Source of the DNA: Mycobacterium sp. 1274756.6
GTDB taxonomy: Bacteria > Actinomycetota > Actinomycetes > Mycobacteriales > Mycobacteriaceae
Reading direction: 5' to 3'
NCBI RefSeq assembly: GCF_001668625.1
Contig: NZ_LZLJ01000027.1
Coordinates: 1 to 56,005, forward strand
Length of the DNA stretch: 56,005 nucleotides
The notes under the pieces were generated by a model, which saw nothing but the letters and a program-made list of their open reading frames with translations, had not been told where the DNA came from and ran no database searches. Positions 20,565-27,970 of the stretch are shown here, piece after piece. A program made the position numbers and the translations under genes. Each line of letters begins with the position of its first letter. Position 1 is the first letter of the stretch.

Positions 20565-20570
20565 TAGGGT
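20565..20570 (+). promoter_or_regulatory. Putative -10 box, leaderless start of the PLP-enzyme gene
   Basis: TAGGGT fits TANNNT and lies 6 nt before the GTG at 20577. No Shine-Dalgarno is seen. Confidence 0.4.
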
Positions 20571-20576
20571 GACGAC

Positions 20577-21797
20577 GTGCCCGACGTCACCGGTCCCCCG
20601 CCGGGTCTGGATCCGCACCGCCGGCTACAGCGCTACCAGGCCGCCTTCGCCGATCGGGACGCGCCGTTCGCCTTCGTCGACCTCGACGCCCTGTGGAGCA
20701 ACGCCGGGCGGTTGCTCACCCTGGCCGGGACGAAACCGATCCGGGTGGCCTCCAAGTCACTGCGCTGCCGGTTCCTGCAACGCGAGATCCTCGACGCCGA
20801 CGCCCGGTTCGACGGGCTGTTGACCTTCACCCTGGCCGAGACGCTCTGGCTGGCCGGGCGCGGCTTCACCAACCTCCTGCTGGCCTACCCGACCACCGAC
20901 CGGGCGGGGCTGGGCGCCCTGGGCGAACTCACCGCCGCCGACCCGGACGGGGCGCCGATCGTCATGGTCGACAGCGTCGAGCACCTCGACCTCATCGAGG
21001 CGACCACCCCCCATCCGGTGCGCGTGGGCCTGGACCTCGACGCCGGCTACCACCGGGTCGGGCTGAAGATCGGCCCCAAACGCTCCCCGCTGCGCACCCC
21101 CGAGCAGGCCCGCGCCCTCGCCGAGGAGATCGCCCGGCGCCGAAACCTCACCCTGGTCGCCCTGATGTGCTACGAGGGCCACATCGCCGGGGTGGGCGAC
21201 GACGTCGCCGGAAAACCCGTGCAGAACCGGGTGATCCGCTGGCTGCAGCGCGCCTCGTTCGCCGAGTTGCGGGAGCGCCGCGCCCGCGCGGTGGAGCTGG
21301 TTCGCGAGGTCGCCGATCTGCGCATCGTCAACGCCGGCGGCACCGGCGATCTGCAGCTGGTCGCCGGCGAGCCGGCCATCACCGAGGCCACCGCCGGCTC
21401 CGGGTTCTACGCCCCGGCGCTGTTCGACTCCTACTCGGCGTTCACCTTGCAGCCGGCGGCGATGTTCGCCCTGCCGGTGGCGCGCCGGTTCGCCCCGACC
21501 GGGGTGACCGCCCTCGGCGGCGGCTATCTGGCCAGCGGGGTCGGCGGCAAGGATCGGATGCCGGTGCCCTACCTGCCGCCCGGGCTTCGCCTCGACGCGA
21601 TGGAGGGGGCCGGTGAGGTCCAGACCCCGCTGCACGGGGAGCCGGCGCGGCGGCTGCGCGTCGGCGACCCCGTCTATTTCCGGCACGCCAAGGCCGGCGA
21701 GCTGTGCGAGCGGTTCGACCGGCTGTATCTGGTCCGCGGCGCGGAGATCGTCGACTGCGTCCCGACCTACCGCGGCGAGAGGCAGACGTTCCTGTGA
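20577..21797 (+). CDS. PLP-dependent amino acid deaminase/aldolase (alanine-racemase fold, D-threonine aldolase-like)
   Basis: The 406-residue protein has the fold-type III PLP barrel with the cofactor Lys in RVASKSLRCRF (Lys60), VGLDLDAGYHRVGLKIG, and a C-terminal domain with GGGYLASGVGGKDRMPVPYLP and FRHAKAGELCERF. The last His and Cys resemble the metal site of D-threonine aldolase and D-serine dehydratase. Such enzymes act on D-3-hydroxy amino acids; the substrate here is not known. It overlaps the lactone oxidase gene by 4 bp (GTGA), so both are translated together. It is divergent from dnaE2 and close to its SOS box. Confidence 0.85.
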   Translation: MPDVTGPPPGLDPHRRLQRYQAAFADRDAPFAFVDLDALWSNAGRLLTLAGTKPIRVASKSLRCRFLQREILDADARFDGLLTFTLAETLWLAGRGFTNLLLAYPTTDRAGLGALGELTAADPDGAPIVMVDSVEHLDLIEATTPHPVRVGLDLDAGYHRVGLKIGPKRSPLRTPEQARALAEEIARRRNLTLVALMCYEGHIAGVGDDVAGKPVQNRVIRWLQRASFAELRERRARAVELVREVADLRIVNAGGTGDLQLVAGEPAITEATAGSGFYAPALFDSYSAFTLQPAAMFALPVARRFAPTGVTALGGGYLASGVGGKDRMPVPYLPPGLRLDAMEGAGEVQTPLHGEPARRLRVGDPVYFRHAKAGELCERFDRLYLVRGAEIVDCVPTYRGERQTFL

Positions 21798-23083
21798 CCC
21801 CGACGAGCTGGCGCAACTGGACCGGTGAGCAGCGCTGCACCCCGGTCGCGCTGGCGCGCCCGACCTCCGAGGCCGAGCTGGCCGACACCGTGGCCCGCGC
21901 CGCGCAGGCCGGCCGGCCCGTCCGGGCGGTCGGCAGCGGACATTCCTTCACCGACTGCGCCTGCACCGACGGCGTGATGATCGACATGACCGGCCTGCAG
22001 CGGGTGCTCGAAGCCGACCCGACCACCGGCCTGGTCACCATCCAGGGCGGCGCGACGCTGCACGCCCTGGGGGCGCAACTGGCCGCCTGCGGGCTGGGCC
22101 TGGCCAACCAGGGCGACATCGACGCCCAGTCGATCACCGGGGCGACGGCCACCGCCACCCACGGCACCGGGATCGCGTTCCCGAACCTGTCCGCGCAGAT
22201 CGTCTCGCTGCGGCTGATCACCGCCACCGGGCAGGTCCTCGATGTCGCCGACGGCGACGACTACCTCGCGGCGCGGGTGTCGCTCGGGGCGCTGGGGGTG
22301 ATCTCCCAGGTCACCGTGCAGACGGTGCCGCTGTACACCCTGCACCGGCGCGACGAACCGCGCAGCCTGACCGACACCCTCGACCGGCTCGACGAATACG
22401 TCGACGGCAACGACCATTTCGAGTTCTTCGTGTTCCCCCACACCCGGACCGCGTTGACCCGCACCACCCGGCGCAGCACCGAGCCGCCCACCCCCACCCC
22501 GCGCTGGCGGCGGCGGCTCAACGCGGCGGTCGAGAACGGCGGGCTGGAGACGATCTGCCGGGCCGGACGCCGGTTCCCCGCCGCCGCACCGCAATTGAAC
22601 CGGCTGATCACCGCGCTGATGTCGCCGGCCACCACCTGCGACCACGCCTACAAGGTCTACGCCACCGAGCGCCGGGTGAAGTTCACCGAGATGGAGTACG
22701 CCATCGGCCGCGAGCACGCCGCCGCGGCGATCCGGGCGGTCATCGACCTGGTGCGCCGCCAGCGGCTGCCGATCCTGTTCCCGCTGGAGGTGCGGTTCGC
22801 CGCCGGCGACGAGGCGTTCCTGTCCACCGCCCACGGCCGCGACACCTGCTACCTCGCGGTCCACCAGTACCGCGGCATGGAATTCGAGCGGTTCTTCCGC
22901 GGCGTGGAGGAGATCATGGCCGGCTACGCCGGCCGCCCGCACTGGGGCAAACACCACTATCTGACCGCCGCGACCCTGCGCGAGCGCTACCCGCACTGGG
23001 ACCGGTTCGCCGCGGTGCGCGACCGGCTGGATCCCGACCGGGTGTTCGCCAACGACTACACCCGCCGGGTGCTGGGGCCCTGA
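21794..23083 (+). CDS. FAD-linked sugar-lactone oxidase / L-gulono-1,4-lactone dehydrogenase (Rv1771 type)
   Basis: The 429-residue protein has a PCMH-type FAD domain (RAVGSGHSFTDCACTDGVMIDMTGLQ, QSITGATATATHGTG, SLGALGVISQVT) and an aldonolactone-oxidase C-terminal domain (FTEMEYAIGREHAA, RPHWGKHHYLTAATL). It ends YTRRVLGP exactly as Rv1771, an L-gulonolactone dehydrogenase in vitamin-C-type synthesis; D-arabinonolactone is an alternative substrate. The GTG start overlaps the PLP-enzyme stop. In M. tuberculosis it is at a different locus. Confidence 0.93.
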   Translation: MTPTSWRNWTGEQRCTPVALARPTSEAELADTVARAAQAGRPVRAVGSGHSFTDCACTDGVMIDMTGLQRVLEADPTTGLVTIQGGATLHALGAQLAACGLGLANQGDIDAQSITGATATATHGTGIAFPNLSAQIVSLRLITATGQVLDVADGDDYLAARVSLGALGVISQVTVQTVPLYTLHRRDEPRSLTDTLDRLDEYVDGNDHFEFFVFPHTRTALTRTTRRSTEPPTPTPRWRRRLNAAVENGGLETICRAGRRFPAAAPQLNRLITALMSPATTCDHAYKVYATERRVKFTEMEYAIGREHAAAAIRAVIDLVRRQRLPILFPLEVRFAAGDEAFLSTAHGRDTCYLAVHQYRGMEFERFFRGVEEIMAGYAGRPHWGKHHYLTAATLRERYPHWDRFAAVRDRLDPDRVFANDYTRRVLGP

Positions 23084-23096
23084 ACCGGCGAAATCC

Positions 23097-23984
23097 TCAG
23101 CGGCGCACCACCACAACCGGGGTCTGCGCCGACTGGACCACCGCCGCGCTCACCGACCCCAGCAGCATCCCGGTGAACCCGCCACGGCCGTGGCTGCCCA
23201 GCACCAGCAGCTGCGCCGACTCGGCCTGCTCGAGCAGCCGGTCGGCCGGCCGGCCCGGGACCACCACCCGGCGGATCTCGACGTCGGGGTACCGCTCCTG
23301 CCAGCCCGCCAGCTGTTCGGCCAGCACCCGCTCGGCCTCCGCGGCCATCGCCGGAAAGTCCAGCCCGGGAACCAGATCCGGGGTCATCTCGGTCCAGGCG
23401 TTGACCGCCACCAGCGGCACCCGCCGGAACGAGGCCTCCTCGAACGCGAGCGCGACCGCGGCGTCCGACACCGGGGAGCCGTCGACCCCGACCACCACCG
23501 GGGCAGCCGCCGGGTTGGGCGCCGGCATGTCCTCGTCGTGGATGACCGCCACCGGGCACTGCGCGTGGTGCAGCAGCCCGGAACTGACCGAGCCGAGAAG
23601 CCGGCGGCGCAGCCAGCCGTGCCCGCGCGATCCGGCGACCAGCATGGTGGCGTGCTTGCTCATCTCGACCAGGGTGGGGATCACCGATCCGGTGACGATC
23701 TCGCCGCGCACCCGGGTGGGTCGGGCGTCGGCCTCGATCTCGTCGACGAGGTCCACCCCGGCCTGCACGAACTCGCGGCCCTGCTGCTCCTGCCACTGGG
23801 CGTAGCCGGGCGGCATCGGGGTCTCCGGGAAGGTCATCGCCACCGGCGAGGCCAGCACGTGCACCAGCGTGAGGTCCACGCCGCGGAGCCCGGCGGTGCG
23901 GGCCGCCCAGTCGACCGCCACCCGCGCCGACGGCGACCCGTCGACCGCGACCACAATCCCTCGGTGCTCTTCCGGCGCGGCCAT
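23097..23984 (-). CDS. Universal stress protein, tandem USP domains
   Basis: The 295-residue protein contains two USP domains (about 8-150 and 160-295). Each carries an ATP-binding G-x2-G-x9-G(S/T) loop: GSRGHGWLRRRLLGSVSS and GSHGRGGFTGMLLGSVSA. It resembles Rv2005c/Rv2623-type proteins that bind ATP and are induced by hypoxia through DosR. I do not see a clear DosR box in the short upstream gap. AGAGGAGA precedes the ATG. It is divergent from otsB2. Confidence 0.93.
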   Translation of the reverse strand: MAAPEEHRGIVVAVDGSPSARVAVDWAARTAGLRGVDLTLVHVLASPVAMTFPETPMPPGYAQWQEQQGREFVQAGVDLVDEIEADARPTRVRGEIVTGSVIPTLVEMSKHATMLVAGSRGHGWLRRRLLGSVSSGLLHHAQCPVAVIHDEDMPAPNPAAAPVVVGVDGSPVSDAAVALAFEEASFRRVPLVAVNAWTEMTPDLVPGLDFPAMAAEAERVLAEQLAGWQERYPDVEIRRVVVPGRPADRLLEQAESAQLLVLGSHGRGGFTGMLLGSVSAAVVQSAQTPVVVVRR

Positions 23985-24123
23985 GACGGTCTCCTCTCAC
24001 CGGGCCACCGCGGCCCGGCCTGCTGTCCCCCAAGACATACCACGCCGCGGCGGGCCGATCCCGGCTGCCGGCCGGTTGTGGCATCGTCGTAGGTGCGCGT
24101 CGCGCGCCGAGGAGGTGGATGAG

Positions 24124-25335
24124 GTGCCGGTGATCATCGACCCGCGTCGCCACGACGGGGTGGTGTTCGACCCCGCTGCGGCCGGTCCCGATCTCGCGGC
24201 GCTCGTGGGGGAATTGCAGCGGACCCGGCTGGGCACCGCCGTCCTGGCGGACCACCCCGCCGAGGGCGCGGTGGCGTTCGACGTCTACGTCGACGGCACC
24301 CCCGAGGCCGCGGCCGACCGGCTGCGGGTGCGCCCGGATCGCGCGGTGGTGCTCACGACCAGCGAAGACGGTGTCGTCGCCGCCCGCCGCGGCGGGTTCG
24401 CGCTGGTGATCGGCCTGGACCGGGCGGGCGACGGGGCGGGGTTGCGCCGCGGCGGCGCCGATGCGGTGGTCACCGGCCTGGGCGAGATCGGCGTCCGGAC
24501 CGGGGACCGGCGCATGTCGGGGCTGCCCGACGCGATGGCGGCGCTGGACCTGACCGAGGTGGTCACCGACCGGTCCCCGGCGGTGTTCTTCGACTTCGAC
24601 GGCACCCTGTCCGACATCGTCGACGATCCCGACGCCGCTGCGCTCACCCCGGGCGCCGACGCCGCCCTGCGCGCGCTGGCCCGGGTCTGCCCGGTGGCGA
24701 TCCTCAGCGGCCGCGACCTGGCCGATGTCACCGACCGGGTCGGGGTGCCCGACCTGTGGTACGCGGGCAGCCACGGCTTCGAGCTGGCCGGCCCCGACGG
24801 CGCCCGGCACCGCAACGACACCGCCGCCGAGGCGATCCCGGTGCTGGAGCGCGCCGCCGGCGCCCTGCGCGACCGGCTCGCCGAGGTTCCCGGCGCCGCC
24901 GTCGAGCACAAGACCTTCGCGGTCGCGGTGCACTACCGCAACGCCGCCCGCGACCGGGTCGCCGAGGTCACCTCCGCGGTACGCGCCGCCGGCCGCGACA
25001 GCGGGCTGCGGGTGACCACCGGGCGCGAGGTGATCGAACTGCGACCGGACATCGACTGGGACAAGGGCCGCACGCTGCGCTGGGTGACCGACCGGATGGC
25101 CGGCGCGGGCACCGACCGGTTGTTCCCGATCTTCCTCGGCGACGACATCACCGACGAGGACGCGTTCGACGCCGTCGCCGACGACGGGCTGGGCATCATC
25201 GTGCGCCACGGCGACGACGGTGACCGGGCCACCGCGGCGCGTTTCGCGCTCGACAGTCCCCGCCGGGCCCGGCAGTTCATCGAGCGGCTCGCGGCAGCGA
25301 TCGCCGCCGCCGGCGGGCCGGCCGGCCGGCGCTGA
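24124..25335 (+). CDS. otsB2: Trehalose-6-phosphate phosphatase
   Basis: The 403-residue protein dephosphorylates trehalose-6-phosphate to trehalose, the last step of the OtsAB route that feeds mycolyl glycolipids. HAD motif I is FFDFDGTLSD (Asp157, Asp159), with AILSGRDLADVT, WYAGSHGFEL, VEHKTFAVAVHYRN and FLGDDITDEDAF as later motifs. Residues 1-150 form the extra N-terminal domain (IDPRRHDGVVFD) seen in mycobacterial OtsB2. GTG 24124 is preceded by GAGGAGGT with ideal spacing. Confidence 0.95.
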   Translation: MPVIIDPRRHDGVVFDPAAAGPDLAALVGELQRTRLGTAVLADHPAEGAVAFDVYVDGTPEAAADRLRVRPDRAVVLTTSEDGVVAARRGGFALVIGLDRAGDGAGLRRGGADAVVTGLGEIGVRTGDRRMSGLPDAMAALDLTEVVTDRSPAVFFDFDGTLSDIVDDPDAAALTPGADAALRALARVCPVAILSGRDLADVTDRVGVPDLWYAGSHGFELAGPDGARHRNDTAAEAIPVLERAAGALRDRLAEVPGAAVEHKTFAVAVHYRNAARDRVAEVTSAVRAAGRDSGLRVTTGREVIELRPDIDWDKGRTLRWVTDRMAGAGTDRLFPIFLGDDITDEDAFDAVADDGLGIIVRHGDDGDRATAARFALDSPRRARQFIERLAAAIAAAGGPAGRR

Positions 25336-25419
25336 CCCGGCCCGTCAGGGCGCGCGGAAACAACCCCGCCGCTGGCGCGGTTGCACGCGGCGAGGGTCCG
25401 GCGCGAGGAAGGGTTGGCG

Positions 25420-25626
25420 ATGAGTGTCGAGAACGCGGCGATCGGCAGCGAGTACGACGAGTTCCCCGAGCTGGAGGATCCCGACTTCCAGGACCTGGCC
25501 CGCACTCGGGTCCGCACGCTGATGCGGACGTTCATGCCCGCCGATCACCCGCCGGCGACCGAATACCTGCTGGAGGTCTGGATCGACGGGATGGCCACCG
25601 CGCTGCGCATGGCCCGCGACGAGTAG
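25420..25626 (+). CDS. Small acidic hypothetical protein
   Basis: This 68-residue protein is acidic at the N-terminus (SEYDEFPELEDPDF) and predicted helical after that, ending GMATALRMARDE. No signal peptide or membrane segment is seen. GAGGAAGG precedes ATG 25420 at good spacing, and the codon usage fits coding DNA. It lies 84 nt after otsB2, possibly cotranscribed, and is convergent with the esterase gene. I do not recognise a family. Confidence 0.65.
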   Translation: MSVENAAIGSEYDEFPELEDPDFQDLARTRVRTLMRTFMPADHPPATEYLLEVWIDGMATALRMARDE

Positions 25627-25642
25627 AACCCCCGAGCGCGGC

Positions 25643-26548
25643 TCAGCTGTCGCGGGTCTGCTCGAGGAAGCGGGCCACCTCGGTGCGCGCCCGGGCCCCC
25701 TCGGGGATCTTCTGCATCACCCAGTTGTGAAACATGCCGTCGTACTCGTGGACGTCCACCCGCACCCCGCGCCGGCTGCCGGCGTCGGCGACCCGGTGGG
25801 CGTCCGGGTTGAGGATGTCGCGGGTGCCGGTGAAGACCGCCATCGGCGGGAACCCGGCCAGATCCTGGTAGACCGGGCTGATCGCGGGGTTGTCGAGCGG
25901 TTCCGGCCCGGCGTACCAGTGCCCGGCCTGCCGCAGCCCGGCGACGCCGAGTTCGGGGTCGGCGGGGTCGATCTTCTCCGAGCGCGGATCGCTGACCCCC
26001 AAATCCAGCCAGGGTGAGAACAGCCCCAACCCGGTCGGCAGCCGCTGCCGATCGGTGCGCAGCGTGTCGACCAGGTCGAGGGTGAGGGCGCCGCCGGCCG
26101 AATCGCCGAAGACGAAGTGCGGGCCGTCGTAGTCGGCGAGGAACCGGTCGTAGACGGCGTGGATGCAGGCCCGGATGCGTTGATGCTCGGCGGTCGGGCA
26201 CAGCGGATAGATCGGGAAGACGACCATGGCGCCGGTGTGCCGCACCAGCCACCGCATGAACCGCCAGTGATGGGCTTCGGGCTCCTCGACGAAGCCGCCG
26301 CCGTGGAAGTGCACGATGCGGTGGGTGGCCCCGTTATCCGAGCGCGGCGCGAAAATGTAGCAGCGCACCCCGCCGACCAGTTCGGCGTCGAACCGCACCC
26401 CGCGCCGCGCCCACCGCGGCGGCCGCGTCTTGCGGGGGTGTTGATGCTTCGCCAACTTGGCCCGCATGGTGCCCGGATCGGCGTAGAACCGTTTGCTGTG
26501 GCTGGCGCGCAGCGACGCCATCTCGCGACGGGCGGCAAAAGACACCAT
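25643..26548 (-). CDS. HSL/GDXG-family alpha/beta hydrolase (esterase)
   Basis: The 301-residue protein carries the hormone-sensitive-lipase motif HFHGGGF for the oxyanion hole and the nucleophile elbow FGDSAGGALT. The catalytic Asp is probably in TGTRDILNPD and the His in DGMFHNW. It is close to mycobacterial Lip esterases of medium size. ATG 26548 is chosen; a second Met 8 codons in (26524) is possible. It is divergent from the ATP-grasp gene with 78 nt between, so both promoters share that gap. Confidence 0.87.
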   Translation of the reverse strand: MVSFAARREMASLRASHSKRFYADPGTMRAKLAKHQHPRKTRPPRWARRGVRFDAELVGGVRCYIFAPRSDNGATHRIVHFHGGGFVEEPEAHHWRFMRWLVRHTGAMVVFPIYPLCPTAEHQRIRACIHAVYDRFLADYDGPHFVFGDSAGGALTLDLVDTLRTDRQRLPTGLGLFSPWLDLGVSDPRSEKIDPADPELGVAGLRQAGHWYAGPEPLDNPAISPVYQDLAGFPPMAVFTGTRDILNPDAHRVADAGSRRGVRVDVHEYDGMFHNWVMQKIPEGARARTEVARFLEQTRDS

Positions 26549-26561
26549 GCACCCCGAGTAC

Positions 26562-26613
26562 CCCGGTTTCGGTTCGTCCCAACATCGAGTCGTTTGTCGG
26601 CCCGCAAACCGGG
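26562..26613. repeat. 8-bp inverted repeat in the divergent esterase/ATP-grasp promoter gap
   Basis: CCCGGTTT (26562-26569) and AAACCGGG (26606-26613) are exact reverse complements separated by 36 bp, spanning most of the 78-bp gap. They may be two half-sites or chance; the arms are short. Confidence 0.3.
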
Positions 26614-26626
26614 CACCCCTGCGCGC

Positions 26627-27931
26627 ATGCCCCGCAATATTTTCGTGCTCGGTCTCAGCGAGCGCCAGCGCGGTGAGCTCGACACCGTGGCCGACGCGCA
26701 GGACCTGCGCTTCCACGGCCTGCTCGACCACGACCGGCTCATCGCCACCGAGCACTACGAGTTGGCGCCCCTGCTCGACGACGCCCGGGCCGAACTCGCC
26801 GGCTTCGACGGCAGCGTCGACGCGATCATCGCGCACTGGGACTTTCCCACCAGCGTGCTCGGGCCCGTCCTCGCCGCGGAGTACGACATCCCCTCCCCGA
26901 GCCTGCGCAGTGTGCTCGCCTGCGAACACAAATACTGGTCCCGGCTGATGCAGCGCGCGGCGGCGCCCGACTGCGTGCCCGGCTTCGCCGCCTTCGACCC
27001 GTTCGACGACGACGCGTTGGACGCCGTCCTGGACTCCGGCGAGCTGGACTTCCCGTTCTGGATCAAACCGATCAAATCGCATTCCTCCCAACTCGGTTTC
27101 GAGATCCACAACGCCGAGGAGTTCACCCGGGCGCTCGGCGAGATCCGGGCGGACATCGGCCGGTACGGCGAGGCCTTCGACGAGGCGCTGGCCATGGTGG
27201 AGTTGCCCGACGAGGTCGCGAAGGTGACCGGGACCTGGTGTCTGGCCGAGGAGATCATCGACGGTATCCAGGCCGCACCGGAAGGGTCGATGTATCGCGG
27301 TGAGTTCCTGGTGCACGGCTTGGTCGACATGCACAAGACCGCCGACGGCCACAGCTTCGACCGCCTTGACTATCCGGCCGCTTCGGTGAGCGAACCGGTG
27401 CAGCAGCGGATGATCGACGTGACCGAACGGCTCATGCGCCACACCGGATTCGACAACGGCTGCTTCAACGTCGAGTTCATGTGGGATCCCGACAGCGACC
27501 AGCTGTGGCTGATCGAGATCAACACCCGTATCTCCCAGTCGCACAGCAACCTGTTCGCCAAGGTCGACGGGATGTCCAACCACGAGTACGCGATCGACAT
27601 CGCGCTGGGCAACCGGCCCCGCCCCGGTGCGCGCGCGGGCCGGTTCGGCGCCGCCGCCAAATGCACGATGGGCCATCGCGGCGACGGGGTGGTCGAGGCG
27701 GTGCCCGCCGATGCCGACATCGCCAAGGTCGCCGAACACTACCCGGACACCATCGTCGAACTCGCCGTAGCGCCCGGTGACCGGCTGTCCGAACTGCCCA
27801 ACCAGGATCCCTACCGGTACGCGCTGGCCACCCTATACATGGGGGCGGCGGACTCCGAGGAACTCGCCGAAAACTTCGACCGCGCCCAGAAACTGCTGCC
27901 GTTCACGATCACCGACACGGCGAACACCTGA
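26627..27931 (+). CDS. ATP-grasp ligase-like protein of unknown substrate
   Basis: The 434-residue protein has an ATP-grasp fold: FPFWIKPIKSHSS (ATP-binding lysines), CLAEEIIDG, and the Mg-binding C-terminal block CFNVEFMWD...LWLIEINTRISQSHSNLF with paired Glu and Asn. The first 130 residues form the pre-ATP-grasp domain (NIFVLGLSERQRGELD). ATP-grasp ligases join a carboxylate, through an acylphosphate, to an amine or thiol, so amide, peptide or ester bond formation is expected. No ligase-specific motif is recognised. The downstream gene, 39 nt on, is a CocE/NonD-type hydrolase, suggesting one pathway. The ATG at 26627 is chosen as the first after the divergent gap; the longer frame upstream is antisense to the esterase. 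Confidence 0.85.
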   Translation: MPRNIFVLGLSERQRGELDTVADAQDLRFHGLLDHDRLIATEHYELAPLLDDARAELAGFDGSVDAIIAHWDFPTSVLGPVLAAEYDIPSPSLRSVLACEHKYWSRLMQRAAAPDCVPGFAAFDPFDDDALDAVLDSGELDFPFWIKPIKSHSSQLGFEIHNAEEFTRALGEIRADIGRYGEAFDEALAMVELPDEVAKVTGTWCLAEEIIDGIQAAPEGSMYRGEFLVHGLVDMHKTADGHSFDRLDYPAASVSEPVQQRMIDVTERLMRHTGFDNGCFNVEFMWDPDSDQLWLIEINTRISQSHSNLFAKVDGMSNHEYAIDIALGNRPRPGARAGRFGAAAKCTMGHRGDGVVEAVPADADIAKVAEHYPDTIVELAVAPGDRLSELPNQDPYRYALATLYMGAADSEELAENFDRAQKLLPFTITDTANT

Positions 27932-27970
27932 CCGATCCCGCCCGGTGCGCAGGGGAGAAAGGAGGTTCCG

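Noticed and set aside
19101..20567. Long plus-strand frame opposite dnaE2
   Set aside because: It is complementary to the conserved polymerase and has no recognisable motif.
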